Part shown: positions 54,735-62,877 of the stretch, one piece after another
How the letters are laid out: each line of letters starts with the position of its first letter
How positions within the stretch are numbered: position 1 is the first letter of the stretch
Assembly: GCA_963800415.1 (NCBI GenBank)
Contig: CAWDBS010000040.1
Span: 62,001 to 126,000 of the forward strand
DNA: 64,000 nt
DNA from: Palsa-504 sp963800415
GTDB taxonomy: Bacteria > Actinomycetota > Actinomycetes > Streptosporangiales > Streptosporangiaceae
Reading direction: 5' to 3'
The notes under the pieces: generated by a model
What the model saw: only the letters and a program-made list of their open reading frames with translations
The model's database searches: none
What the model was told of the DNA's origin: nothing
Program-made: the position numbers and the translations under genes

Positions 54735-56096
54735 TCACTCCATCCGGTCGAGGACCTCGCGCACCAGGTCCATCGGGGTGTGCGGGTGCAAGAACGCGAA
54801 CCGGGCTACCGTCTCGCCTTCCCACGCCGAGGGCGGGATGAAGGCCACCTGGTCCTGCAGCAGCTGGTCGGCCCACGCCGTGTACTGCCCGGAGTCCCAG
54901 CCGCGACGGCGGAACAGCACCACCCCGAGCTCCGGCTCGCGGATCAGCTCCAGGTTGTCCCGGGCCCGGATCTCCTCCGCGGTCTGCCGGGCCAGCTCGA
55001 TCGCCGTCTCGATGGCCTCGGTGTAGGCGTCGACTCCGTACACCGACAGCGAGAACCACAGTGGCAGGCCGCGGGCCCGCCTGGTGAGGTGGTAGGCGTA
55101 GTCAGTCGGGTTCCACTCGCCCGGCCGGTCGTGGATGACGTCCAGGTAGGAGGCATCCTGCTTGTGCACCGACCGGGCCACCGACGGGTTCCGGTACAGC
55201 AGCGCCGCGCAGTCGAACGGAGCGAACAGCCACTTGTGCGGGTCCACGATGAACGAGTCGGCGTGCTCGATGCCGGCGTAGGAGTCCCGGACGCTCGGCG
55301 CGAACAGGCCGGCCCCGCCGTAGGCGCCGTCCACGTGGAACCACACGTTATGCTCGCGCGCCACCGCCGCCGCGCCGGCCAGGTCGTCGATGATGCCCGC
55401 GTTCGTAGTGCCTGACGTCGCCACGATCGCGGCCAGCGAGGCCGGGTCGCCGTCGGCCCCGATCGCCGCCCGCAGCCCAGGCCCGGTCAGCCGGTGGTCC
55501 TCGGCCGGTACGACCAGCGGGTCCATCTCGCAGATCCGCAGCGTGTTGATGATCGAGGAGTGCGCGTCCTCGCTGACCGCCACTCGCCAGCGTCGGCCAG
55601 CCGCGGCAGGCCCCGCCTTTCGCTTGGCCACCTCGCGCGCGACGACGAGGGCGGACAGGTTCCCGGCCGAACCTCCGGAGACGAAGCAGCCGCCTGCAGT
55701 CTCCGGCATCCCCGCCCGGTCGGCGATCAGCCGCAGCACGGCGTTCTCGGCGTGGATCGCGCCCGCCGCCTCCAGCCAGGAGATGCCCTGGATCGACGCG
55801 CACGAGATGAGCATGTCGAACAGCAGCGACGCCTTGGTCGGCGCGGCCGGGATGAACCCGAGGAAACGCGGGCTGTCCGCCGAGATGACGGCGGGCGCCA
55901 GGACCGAGGCGTACACTCCGAGCACCTGGTCGGGGGTGTGCGGTTCGGCGCCCGGCAGCCCCTTGAGCGCCGCGTTGAGCTCGGCCGGGTCCCGGGAACC
56001 CTTGTCCAGCGGAACCGGGTTCAGCCGCAGCCGGTTCTCCGCGTAGGCGAGCACTGACCTGATCATCGACTCCGTTGTCGGATCCACACTGTGCAT
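54735..56096 (-). CDS. PLP-dependent group II (aromatic amino acid-type) decarboxylase
   Basis: This 453-residue enzyme of the DOPA/tyrosine/glutamate decarboxylase family has GFIPAAPTKASLLFDML, GGCFVSGGSAGNLSALVVAR, VDGAYGGAGLF (PLP Asp region) and the Schiff-base Lys in FIVDPHKWLF. It would convert an L-amino acid, probably aromatic, to an amine. The ATG at 56096 (MHSVDPTTESMIRSVL) is chosen. It is divergent from a copper amine oxidase gene that could oxidise its product. Confidence 0.9.
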   Translation of the reverse strand: MHSVDPTTESMIRSVLAYAENRLRLNPVPLDKGSRDPAELNAALKGLPGAEPHTPDQVLGVYASVLAPAVISADSPRFLGFIPAAPTKASLLFDMLISCASIQGISWLEAAGAIHAENAVLRLIADRAGMPETAGGCFVSGGSAGNLSALVVAREVAKRKAGPAAAGRRWRVAVSEDAHSSIINTLRICEMDPLVVPAEDHRLTGPGLRAAIGADGDPASLAAIVATSGTTNAGIIDDLAGAAAVAREHNVWFHVDGAYGGAGLFAPSVRDSYAGIEHADSFIVDPHKWLFAPFDCAALLYRNPSVARSVHKQDASYLDVIHDRPGEWNPTDYAYHLTRRARGLPLWFSLSVYGVDAYTEAIETAIELARQTAEEIRARDNLELIREPELGVVLFRRRGWDSGQYTAWADQLLQDQVAFIPPSAWEGETVARFAFLHPHTPMDLVREVLDRME

Positions 56097-56153
56097 GGCC
56101 GAAACGTAGAGCCTGCGCCACGCGCGCCGCAAGGACTAGGTGGTGGCCAGGCC

Positions 56154-56176
56154 GCCGATAATCGGCCAAGATTGGC
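56154..56176. promoter_or_regulatory. Two adjacent palindromes between decarboxylase and amine oxidase genes
   Basis: GCCGAT-A-ATCGGC (56154-56166) and GCCAA-GA-TTGGC (56165-56176) abut in the 106-nt divergent gap. A shared regulator controlling both genes is plausible. Confidence 0.5.
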
Positions 56177-56202
56177 ATGCTCGCGGGAATGGAGGGACGA
56201 TC

Positions 56203-58101
56203 GTGACCCACTCAAATCCGCTTGACCCGCTGACAGCGGACGAGATCCGGCAGGCGGCCGCGATCCTGCGGCGCGATCGCGGGGTCGGCGGCAGCTGGCG
56301 GTTCGCCTCGATCGAGCTCAGGGAGCCGGCCAAGGCCGCCCTCGAGGCCGGCCAGCAGACTGGCCAGGCGAGCCGGGAGGCGATCGTAGTCTGCTGGAAC
56401 CGCGCCGACGGCCAGGCCCACCGGGCCGTGGTATCGCTGACCGGAGACGACGTCACGCAATGGGAGCACCTGCCCGGCCAGCAGCCGAACATGACCGTGG
56501 ACGAGTGGCACGAATGCGACGAGATGCTCCGCGCCCACCCCGCGCTAGCGGAGGCGCTGGCACGGCGCGGGATCACCGACATGTCCCTGGTGCTGACCGA
56601 CATGTGGGCCTACGGCGCCGCGCTGGTGCCCGAGCGCTACAAGGGGCTCCGGCTGGGCTGGTGCGACGTCTGGCACCGGGCCAGCGAGCAGGGCAACCCG
56701 TACGCGCACCACGTCACCGGCCTGCACCCGGTGGTCGACCTGAACACGATGACGCTGCTCGAGCTCGAGGACAGCTCTTACGACGGCGCCGAGCCCGAGG
56801 TGATGGGCGAGTACCTGCCCAGGCTCATCCCGATGCCGCTGCGCGAGGTGACGCCGCTGGAGATCAGCCAGCCCGCGGGGGTCGGCTTCACCCTCGATGG
56901 GCACCTCCTGTCATGGCAGAACTGGGAGCTGCGAATCGGCTTCAACCACCGCGAGGGCCTGGTGCTGCACCAGGTCGGGTTCCGCGACGCGGGACGGCTG
57001 CGGTCGGTGGCCCACCGGCTCTCGTTCGCCGAGATGGTGGTGCCGTACCGGGACGCCAGCCCGGACCACTACCGGCGGACCGCGTTCGACATCGGCGAGT
57101 GGGGCCTGGGCTTCATGACCACCTCGCTGGCCCTGGGCTGCGACTGCCTGGGCGAGATCACCTACCTGGACGCGGTGGTGCACGACTCCCGTGGCCAGCC
57201 GCGGACCATACCGAACGCGATCTGCATCCACGAGGAGGACAGCGGGGTCCAATGGAAGCACGTCGACGAGCGGGCCGGCGTCGAGGTCCGGCGGGCCCGG
57301 CGGCTCGTGGTCTCCTTCCACGTCACCGTGGCCAACTACGAGTACCTCGTGTACTGGCGGTTCTACCAGGACGGGAACATCGAGTGCGAGGTCCGCGCGA
57401 CCGGGATCCTGGTCACCTCGCACACCGACGCGCCGGGCAGCCGGCCAGGCAACGGGACGCTGGTGGACCGGGGTACCTACGCGCCGTTCCACCAGCATTT
57501 CATCGTCGCGCGGCTCGACCTCGACGTGGACGGGACGGGTAACACGGTCTACGCGTCGGACTCACAGGCGGCATCGGCGAACGACCCCGCAGACCCGTAC
57601 GCTCTGGGCCTGGTGGTCAGGAATACCCCGCTGCGCACCGAGGCGGAGGGGAAGCAGGACTATGACTGGGGGACGCAGCGCGGCTGGAAGGTGGTCAACG
57701 ACCATGTACCGAACGGACTGGGTACTCCCGTCGGCTACAAGCTGGTGCCCTCGGCGATGTTCCCGCCCCTGCTGGACCCCGCCTCCCCGGCCTTCCAGCG
57801 GGCGGAGGTGATCGGCCACACGCTCTGGGTGACTCCCTACCGCGAGGACGAACGCTGGCCCTGCGGCGACTTCCCGAACCTGAGCGAGCACGACTCGGGC
57901 CTGCCGGTCTGGACCGCCGCCGACCGGAACATCGAGAACACCGACGTCGTGCTGTGGTACGTGTTCGGCATCCACCACATCACCCGGCCGGAGGACTGGC
58001 CGGTGATGCCCTCGGACATCGTCTCGTTCTGGCTCAAGCCGTCCGGGTTCTTCGACCGCAACCCGGCCCTGGACGTACCCCCGTCCCATCCCGATCACTG
58101 A
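56203..58101 (+). CDS. Copper-containing primary amine oxidase
   Basis: This 632-residue quinoprotein oxidises primary amines to aldehyde, NH3 and H2O2. The Tyr converted to topaquinone is in VANYEYLVYW (NYE/DY motif). Copper ligands are the His pair in FHQHFIVARLDLDVDG and the third His in the C-terminal FGIHHITRPEDWPVMP. The base Asp is in YLDAVVHDSRG. No signal peptide is seen, so it is cytoplasmic. The GTG at 56203 has GGAGG 8 nt upstream. With the divergent decarboxylase it makes an amino acid to amine to aldehyde route. Confidence 0.94.
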   Translation: MTHSNPLDPLTADEIRQAAAILRRDRGVGGSWRFASIELREPAKAALEAGQQTGQASREAIVVCWNRADGQAHRAVVSLTGDDVTQWEHLPGQQPNMTVDEWHECDEMLRAHPALAEALARRGITDMSLVLTDMWAYGAALVPERYKGLRLGWCDVWHRASEQGNPYAHHVTGLHPVVDLNTMTLLELEDSSYDGAEPEVMGEYLPRLIPMPLREVTPLEISQPAGVGFTLDGHLLSWQNWELRIGFNHREGLVLHQVGFRDAGRLRSVAHRLSFAEMVVPYRDASPDHYRRTAFDIGEWGLGFMTTSLALGCDCLGEITYLDAVVHDSRGQPRTIPNAICIHEEDSGVQWKHVDERAGVEVRRARRLVVSFHVTVANYEYLVYWRFYQDGNIECEVRATGILVTSHTDAPGSRPGNGTLVDRGTYAPFHQHFIVARLDLDVDGTGNTVYASDSQAASANDPADPYALGLVVRNTPLRTEAEGKQDYDWGTQRGWKVVNDHVPNGLGTPVGYKLVPSAMFPPLLDPASPAFQRAEVIGHTLWVTPYREDERWPCGDFPNLSEHDSGLPVWTAADRNIENTDVVLWYVFGIHHITRPEDWPVMPSDIVSFWLKPSGFFDRNPALDVPPSHPDH

Positions 58102-58137
58102 CCCCGGCCCCTCCCCGGCTCCGGCTGGATCGCGGTC

Positions 58138-59517
58138 CTAATCGCCGAGGGCCGTGATCTCGGCGAAGCTCTCCCGCAGGCAGGCCATCAGGACATCGGG
58201 GTCCGGCACCGCCGCGGTGTCGATGTTGACGCCGATGTCGCAGCTGCCGTCGTAGGACATCAGGGTGATGTTGACGGAGGCGCCGATGGTCGGCCCGAAC
58301 GCGAACATGCCGGTGACCTTGGCGCCTGCCAGGTAGACAGGCACGGGAACGCCCGGGACGTTGCTCGCCAGGAAGTCGACGTGCTTGAGGATCCCGGCGA
58401 CGTAAGCGACGGGCAGCATGTTGAGCGCCCCCGCGATCGTCCCGGTGACCGAGAGCGACGGTTCCTCGCGGGCCGCGCGGGCGACGCGGTGCAGGGCGCG
58501 CATCCGGGCTTCCGGGTCCGGTTCCCCGACCGGAACGGTCAGCCGTTGCAGGGTGATCCGGTTGCCCCAGTCGGTGTCCGGCCCGGCCCGCAGGTTGATC
58601 GGCATCATGGCCCGCAGGGACTCGACGGGCGTGTCGTGCCGTTCGTGGTACCTGCGCAGCCCTCCAGCGATGGCCGCCAGGTAGGCGTCGTTGACGGTCC
58701 CGTCGACGGTCTTGGCCGCCTTCTTCAGCGCGTCCAGGGAGACCTCGATCATGGCAAGGTGGCGCGTCATCGCCCGCTCCCGCATGAGGGGTGACATGGC
58801 GGAGGAGTTCGGCGCTGCCGTGCGGTAGACCGAACAGGCCATCGCCATGGCGCCGCGGGCCTGGCCTACGGGATCGCGTGTGTAGCGGATCAGCGCCGGG
58901 ATCGCCGCTGCGGTCCCGAGCCACGCCAGGCTCGCGGCGCGCCCGGCCATCGAGCCGACGGTGCCAGCCACCAGGCCGGGCAGGTCCGGCGTCTCATCCG
59001 GCGGCACGGGCGGCATCTCCCCTAGGTCTGCAGGTTTGCGCTGCAGGTCGGCCACGATCGCCAGCATGCGCATCGCGCCGACGCCGTCGGACAGGGCATG
59101 GTGAAGCTTGACGATGAGCGCCGCCTCACCGCCCTCGATGCCTTCGACCAGCGTGACCTCCCACAGCGGGCGGGCCGGGTCGAAGGCAGCCATCGCCGAC
59201 CTGCGCGCGAGCTCCAGCACCGCGTCCCGCGTGCCCGGCGGGGGAGCAGCGACCCGGCTCAGGTGGAAGTTCAGGTCGAAATGCGGATCGTAGGTCCACC
59301 GGGGGACGGTGAGACGGAACGGAGTCTCGACGACGTGCTGCCGGAGCGAGGGCATCACCCTGGATATCCGGTCGACGCGCCCGACCAGCACGTCCCAGTC
59401 GGGTGCGCGGTCGAGCCAGTCGATGACGACGATCGTCGAGCGGAGCGCGGGGTCGCGTTCCATGTACCAGGTGAATGCGTCGCTCGCCCGCATGTACTCC
59501 ATGCCGGTCGTCCTCAT
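58138..59517 (-). CDS. Wax ester synthase/diacylglycerol acyltransferase (WS/DGAT)
   Basis: This 459-residue bifunctional acyltransferase makes triacylglycerol or wax esters from acyl-CoA. The active-site motif VKLHHALSDGVGAMRML (HHxxxDG) lies near residue 137, with the family start MRASDAFTWYMER and the C-terminal SNVPGVPVPVYLAGA and NITLMSYDG stretches. It belongs to the Tgs-like group abundant in lipid-storing actinomycetes. No lipid genes lie next to it. Its stop is only 36 nt from the convergent amine oxidase stop. Confidence 0.93.
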   Translation of the reverse strand: MRTTGMEYMRASDAFTWYMERDPALRSTIVVIDWLDRAPDWDVLVGRVDRISRVMPSLRQHVVETPFRLTVPRWTYDPHFDLNFHLSRVAAPPPGTRDAVLELARRSAMAAFDPARPLWEVTLVEGIEGGEAALIVKLHHALSDGVGAMRMLAIVADLQRKPADLGEMPPVPPDETPDLPGLVAGTVGSMAGRAASLAWLGTAAAIPALIRYTRDPVGQARGAMAMACSVYRTAAPNSSAMSPLMRERAMTRHLAMIEVSLDALKKAAKTVDGTVNDAYLAAIAGGLRRYHERHDTPVESLRAMMPINLRAGPDTDWGNRITLQRLTVPVGEPDPEARMRALHRVARAAREEPSLSVTGTIAGALNMLPVAYVAGILKHVDFLASNVPGVPVPVYLAGAKVTGMFAFGPTIGASVNITLMSYDGSCDIGVNIDTAAVPDPDVLMACLRESFAEITALGD

Positions 59518-59730
59518 TTTCCCGACACTAGGATCGCATCTGGTGCGTCGGCAGGGCCATTGGTCCCCGCGATCCGGCGTGCGCGACCCGCTTCCACGGG
59601 CCGCAGGTCCCGCCCGCGCGCGTGGATTACTGTCATCTCTGCTGCGGTCCTCGTGATCATGGCGATGCGCTGACGCGGGTTACCGGGTCCACGCCGGATC
59701 CGGCCTGGGTGCCACGGCGGCGCCGGGCAA

Positions 59731-59761
59731 TTCATACGGTAATCAGAGGATTTCATACGGT
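59731..59761. promoter_or_regulatory. 10-bp direct repeat with 21-bp period
   Basis: TTCATACGGT occurs at 59731-59740 and 59752-59761, exactly two helical turns apart, ~90 nt before the small secreted protein. This spacing suits two subunits of an activator on one DNA face. I see nothing else in the 330-nt gap at 59518-59848. Confidence 0.5.
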
Positions 59762-59848
59762 TGGCAGAGCGTCGCTGCAGCAGGTCCGCAGTCCGCACGG
59801 GTGTCCTGAGCGCTGGGACCATCACCCGACCGCGAGGAGGCGGACACG

Positions 59849-60115
59849 CTGAAAACCCGACTGGGCAAGATCATGATCGGCACCGCTATCGGAGCAGGTG
59901 CGCTGGGCGTGGGATTCGGCGCCAGCATGGCTGTCGCCAGCGCCGCGCCCACGTCCTCGGCGACATCGACGGGGGCGGCCACCACGGCGGTGCGCGCGGC
60001 CACTCCCTCGTCCGCGCCGTCCGCCACGCATAAGGCCACGCACAACTGCCCGAACATGAAGGGCAGGCCCGGCGGCATGCAGGGCGTGCCAGGGAGCGCG
60101 GGCACAGCCCGCTAG
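59849..60115 (+). CDS. Small secreted protein, possible CTG start
   Basis: The product is ~88 residues: a signal-peptide-like start (KTRLGKIMIGTAIGAGALGV) with an Ala-rich cleavage region, then a Ser/Thr/Ala linker and a short tail with one Cys (HNCPNMKGRPGGM). GAGGAGG lies 7 nt before an in-frame CTG at 59849, which would give the basic n-region; the first ATG (59873) lacks a ribosome-binding site and would lose it. The exact start is uncertain. A hairpin terminator follows at 60123. Confidence 0.6.
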   Translation: MKTRLGKIMIGTAIGAGALGVGFGASMAVASAAPTSSATSTGAATTAVRAATPSSAPSATHKATHNCPNMKGRPGGMQGVPGSAGTAR

Positions 60116-60122
60116 ACCACAC

Positions 60123-60159
60123 CAGCCGGTCCCTCCTCAGGTGCGGGAGGGGCCGGCTG
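60123..60159 (+). terminator. Terminator hairpin after the small secreted protein
   Basis: CAGCCGGTCCCTCC pairs with GGGAGGGGCCGGCTG across a short loop (one G-T pair), 7 nt after the stop. Confidence 0.8.
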
Positions 60160-60242
60160 TGGACGACCACCGCCCGCCGGTGCCGGGCGCGGGCACCCGC
60201 TGCGGTCCTGAACGCGAGACTTCCCCCTAGCCATCCCGCGTA

Positions 60243-60851
60243 CTAGACATGATCTGACACAGTGATCGGGCCGATCGTCTGGGCGTCGGCATCGATAAAT
60301 ACGGCGATAGCCGGATGGCGGCGCAGCCTGGCCAGGCAGCGGCTGCGGCTGGGCCCGATGCTGCCGACTGGGATGCCTAGTCTGGCGCTGATCTCGGCGT
60401 ATGGCACCGGAGGGTCCGCGCTGAGGAGAGCCATCAGCTGCTGGCAGCCGGGAGGTAGGTCGCAGAACGCCTCGCGCAGCGCGGCGTTGCGCTCGGCTAG
60501 GAGCAGCTCATGCTCGGCGGACACGGCTTCCGGGTCGGGCATGTTGTCTGTGTCCGTGAGCGGCCCGGTGGCCTGCGGCAGCCGGGCGGCGGCCTGCAGA
60601 ACCCGGAGACATTCCCGCCGGGCGGTGGTGGCCAGCCAGCCAGGCAGCGCGGCCGGATCGCGGAGGTTGTCGAGCTGGTCCACCAGGTGCAGCCACACCA
60701 TCTGGCCGACGTCCTCGGCGTCGGCGCCATCCAGGCGATGGCGGCGGCAGATCGACCAGATCAGCGGGGCGTACCGCTCGACAAGTTCGTCCCACCCCTG
60801 CTGCTCGCCGTTCCTGGCGGACATCACCAGATCGGTGACTGGCAGGTTCAT
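60243..60851 (-). CDS. ECF-type sigma-70 factor
   Basis: This 202-residue RNA polymerase sigma factor has region 2 at residues ~15-75 (WDELVERYAPLIWSICRRHR, DAEDVGQMVWLHLVDQL) and region 4 at ~125-185 (LREAFCDLPPGCQQLMALL, YAEISARLGIPVGSIGPSRS). No anti-sigma gene is adjacent. Its regulon is unknown. The ATG at 60851 has AAAGGACGGTGACC upstream. Confidence 0.9.
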   Translation of the reverse strand: MNLPVTDLVMSARNGEQQGWDELVERYAPLIWSICRRHRLDGADAEDVGQMVWLHLVDQLDNLRDPAALPGWLATTARRECLRVLQAAARLPQATGPLTDTDNMPDPEAVSAEHELLLAERNAALREAFCDLPPGCQQLMALLSADPPVPYAEISARLGIPVGSIGPSRSRCLARLRRHPAIAVFIDADAQTIGPITVSDHV

Positions 60852-61096
60852 CGGGTCACCGTCCTTTCGTGCCGGTTCCCGGAGGCGGCTCGGGTTCTGC
60901 CGCGCTCGTGTTGCATGATCCGACTATGCACATTGGGCGCTGACAGCCCGCTGACAGCAACCGCGGCACCCGACTTCCCGATCGCGGGACTGAGCGACTT
61001 GGATAAGGGGTCATCGGCGCTAAGCAGCGAATCCCGTAACGGCACTGCGTCCTCGCAGAGCACTCTTCTTCAGAGCACCGACGAAGCAGGGGTACC

Positions 61097-62275
61097 TCAG
61101 AAAGCCTTCCGCAAGGTCGCTACGGAAATGTGGGGCCACCCCAGTTTCACCAATCTGTCCGGAGTGCCTTCCTCCGAAGGATGGAGCAGCGTGTAAACGG
61201 AGAAGTTGAGGACAGCCATCTGAGCGTACTGAAGCTGTATGAAGGAAGGGCCAGACTTGGGCGTGACCTTCTCGATCCAGAAGGTCGCGTAGACCAGCCC
61301 GGCCTGGGCGTTCGGCCCCTGCGCTCCTGTCGGCTCGCCTCCCTCCAGGAAAAGGATGTTCTCGATCCCCCCGGCCGCGCCATTCACCCAGATGTTCACG
61401 GTGGGACCCGTCAGCGGGCTGTCCGCATGCACGCGGAACATGACCGGAGCCTGGGTCGCGATGTTCAGGGCCAATCCTTCGAAGGTGCACTCCTCGGCCT
61501 TCTGCTTCTCGATTACTGCCTGCAGCAGCCGGATCGGGTCGTTGATCACAACCTGCATGGGTAGGTCCCCGATCCGCTCCGGCAGTGCGGGCTCGGGAGG
61601 GCTGGCAGCGAACGGGGTTCTGGGGTTGTCCGCGCTCTGGGCGAATGACAGGTCGTATTGGTCAAAGGGCTCCGCGTCAATCTGCTTAGCGGTCTCCTGC
61701 TCCGAGGAGCCGTCGGCGTTGATGACGGGCCCGTCGGCCGGGAACGGGGTGCTGTTGAAGGAGGGGAACCGCGAGCCGTTGTACTTCTCAATCCAGTCCT
61801 GTGGCTGCAGCGTCGGTGGACCGGTGAAGCCGGTCGCATTTCCCTGCGCAAGCACGGCGCTGCCGTGCGGGATCGAGGCCATCCTGGCGATGAGCTGGCC
61901 ACCTGGGGGCGGATACTGGCGCGGGTACGTCGTGCCGGGCTGTGTGATCCACACACCCGGCTCCAGGTGCAGTGCGCCACCCGTGTGGTAATCATCGATT
62001 GTCTGCAGGTAGCTCAGTCCGAACAACTCGATGTCGTCCTGCCCGAAGCCCCGGTTCGGTATCGCGGACCCGATCGGCGTGATCGCGAGTGTCTCGTGGG
62101 TCTGGTTGAGCTGCAGATACAGGTTCGCCTTGTCGCGGAAGTCGGGCCTGGCGATCAGGCTGAACCCCGCGCCTTCCCAGGTGCCGGAGAGCTCACCAAG
62201 GAGTCCCAGCTTTTCACGTACAGTCGCCTCGTCGGGGACATGCCGGGTGGAAGACACATCGGCCTGCTGGTTCAT
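61097..62275 (-). CDS. Uncharacterised protein with nitrobindin-like N-terminal motif
   Basis: This 392-residue cytosolic-looking protein has LGELSGTWEGAGFSLIARPD near residue 25, which resembles the GxWxGxGF strand of nitrobindin/THAP4-type haem-binding beta-barrels. Further strands include LHLEPGVWITQPG, and near the end PSFIQLQYAQMAVLNF. The middle ~150 residues are unlike that family. The ATG at 62275 follows AGAGGGGGAACT. It runs in the same direction as the next two genes. A lipocalin-like binding role is a guess. Confidence 0.5.
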   Translation of the reverse strand: MNQQADVSSTRHVPDEATVREKLGLLGELSGTWEGAGFSLIARPDFRDKANLYLQLNQTHETLAITPIGSAIPNRGFGQDDIELFGLSYLQTIDDYHTGGALHLEPGVWITQPGTTYPRQYPPPGGQLIARMASIPHGSAVLAQGNATGFTGPPTLQPQDWIEKYNGSRFPSFNSTPFPADGPVINADGSSEQETAKQIDAEPFDQYDLSFAQSADNPRTPFAASPPEPALPERIGDLPMQVVINDPIRLLQAVIEKQKAEECTFEGLALNIATQAPVMFRVHADSPLTGPTVNIWVNGAAGGIENILFLEGGEPTGAQGPNAQAGLVYATFWIEKVTPKSGPSFIQLQYAQMAVLNFSVYTLLHPSEEGTPDRLVKLGWPHISVATLRKAF

Positions 62276-62441
62276 AGTTCCCCCTCTTCTCGATTGGCTG
62301 ACAGACCCCCCGAACGGCGACGCTGGTGGCCACGAGCCCTGCTCACGGAGCCCCCACCAGCGGCCTGCCCTCACTGAGGAATAGAACGCAACTGGCCCGT
62401 CCTCGTCACGGCTGGCTGAGTTGTAGGCGGAACCTGCCAGG

Positions 62442-62867
62442 CTAGCGCGCGCTCCACGGGTTGGCCCCGCCTGCGGATGAAGGGTTGTCGGGCAGTGCCT
62501 GCCATGTCGCCGTGACGTTCTGAACGTGCTCTACCGGTGCTGCGCTCAACGTGGTAGGCCAGATCATCGCCTCCGTCACCCGCGCGATGACCTTGACGTC
62601 TGCTTCCGGGTTCAGGTTCAGCCCCGGGACGTTCACCGTCACGGTAGGAACGCTGTTGGCATCCGGAGGCAGGGGGACCACGACGGTGGCGGAGAAAGGA
62701 GCAAAAATATTAATGGCCTGGATTTCGGTACCCGGGGCTGTGGCTTCCTGGATTACGTAACCTGATACGTCGGCCCAGTGGCCTGTATCGATATGGACGA
62801 TCTCGACGATAACGTCCACGCTGCCGTCATTTTTGCGGTTGACTTTCGGAACAAACGGGTGGGGCAT
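62442..62867 (-). CDS. Uncharacterised all-beta protein
   Basis: This 141-residue protein starts MPHPFVPKVNRKNDGSVDVI and is rich in Val/Pro/Asn with alternating hydrophobic residues (VIVEIVHIDTGHW, TVTVNVPGLNL), consistent with a beta-sandwich. No signal peptide, Cys or known motif is visible. GAAGGAGACACC precedes the ATG, and it begins 10 nt after the TPR gene stop, so it is likely co-transcribed with it and with the 392-residue protein downstream. Confidence 0.6.
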   Translation of the reverse strand: MPHPFVPKVNRKNDGSVDVIVEIVHIDTGHWADVSGYVIQEATAPGTEIQAINIFAPFSATVVVPLPPDANSVPTVTVNVPGLNLNPEADVKVIARVTEAMIWPTTLSAAPVEHVQNVTATWQALPDNPSSAGGANPWSAR

Positions 62868-62877
62868 GGTGTCTCCT

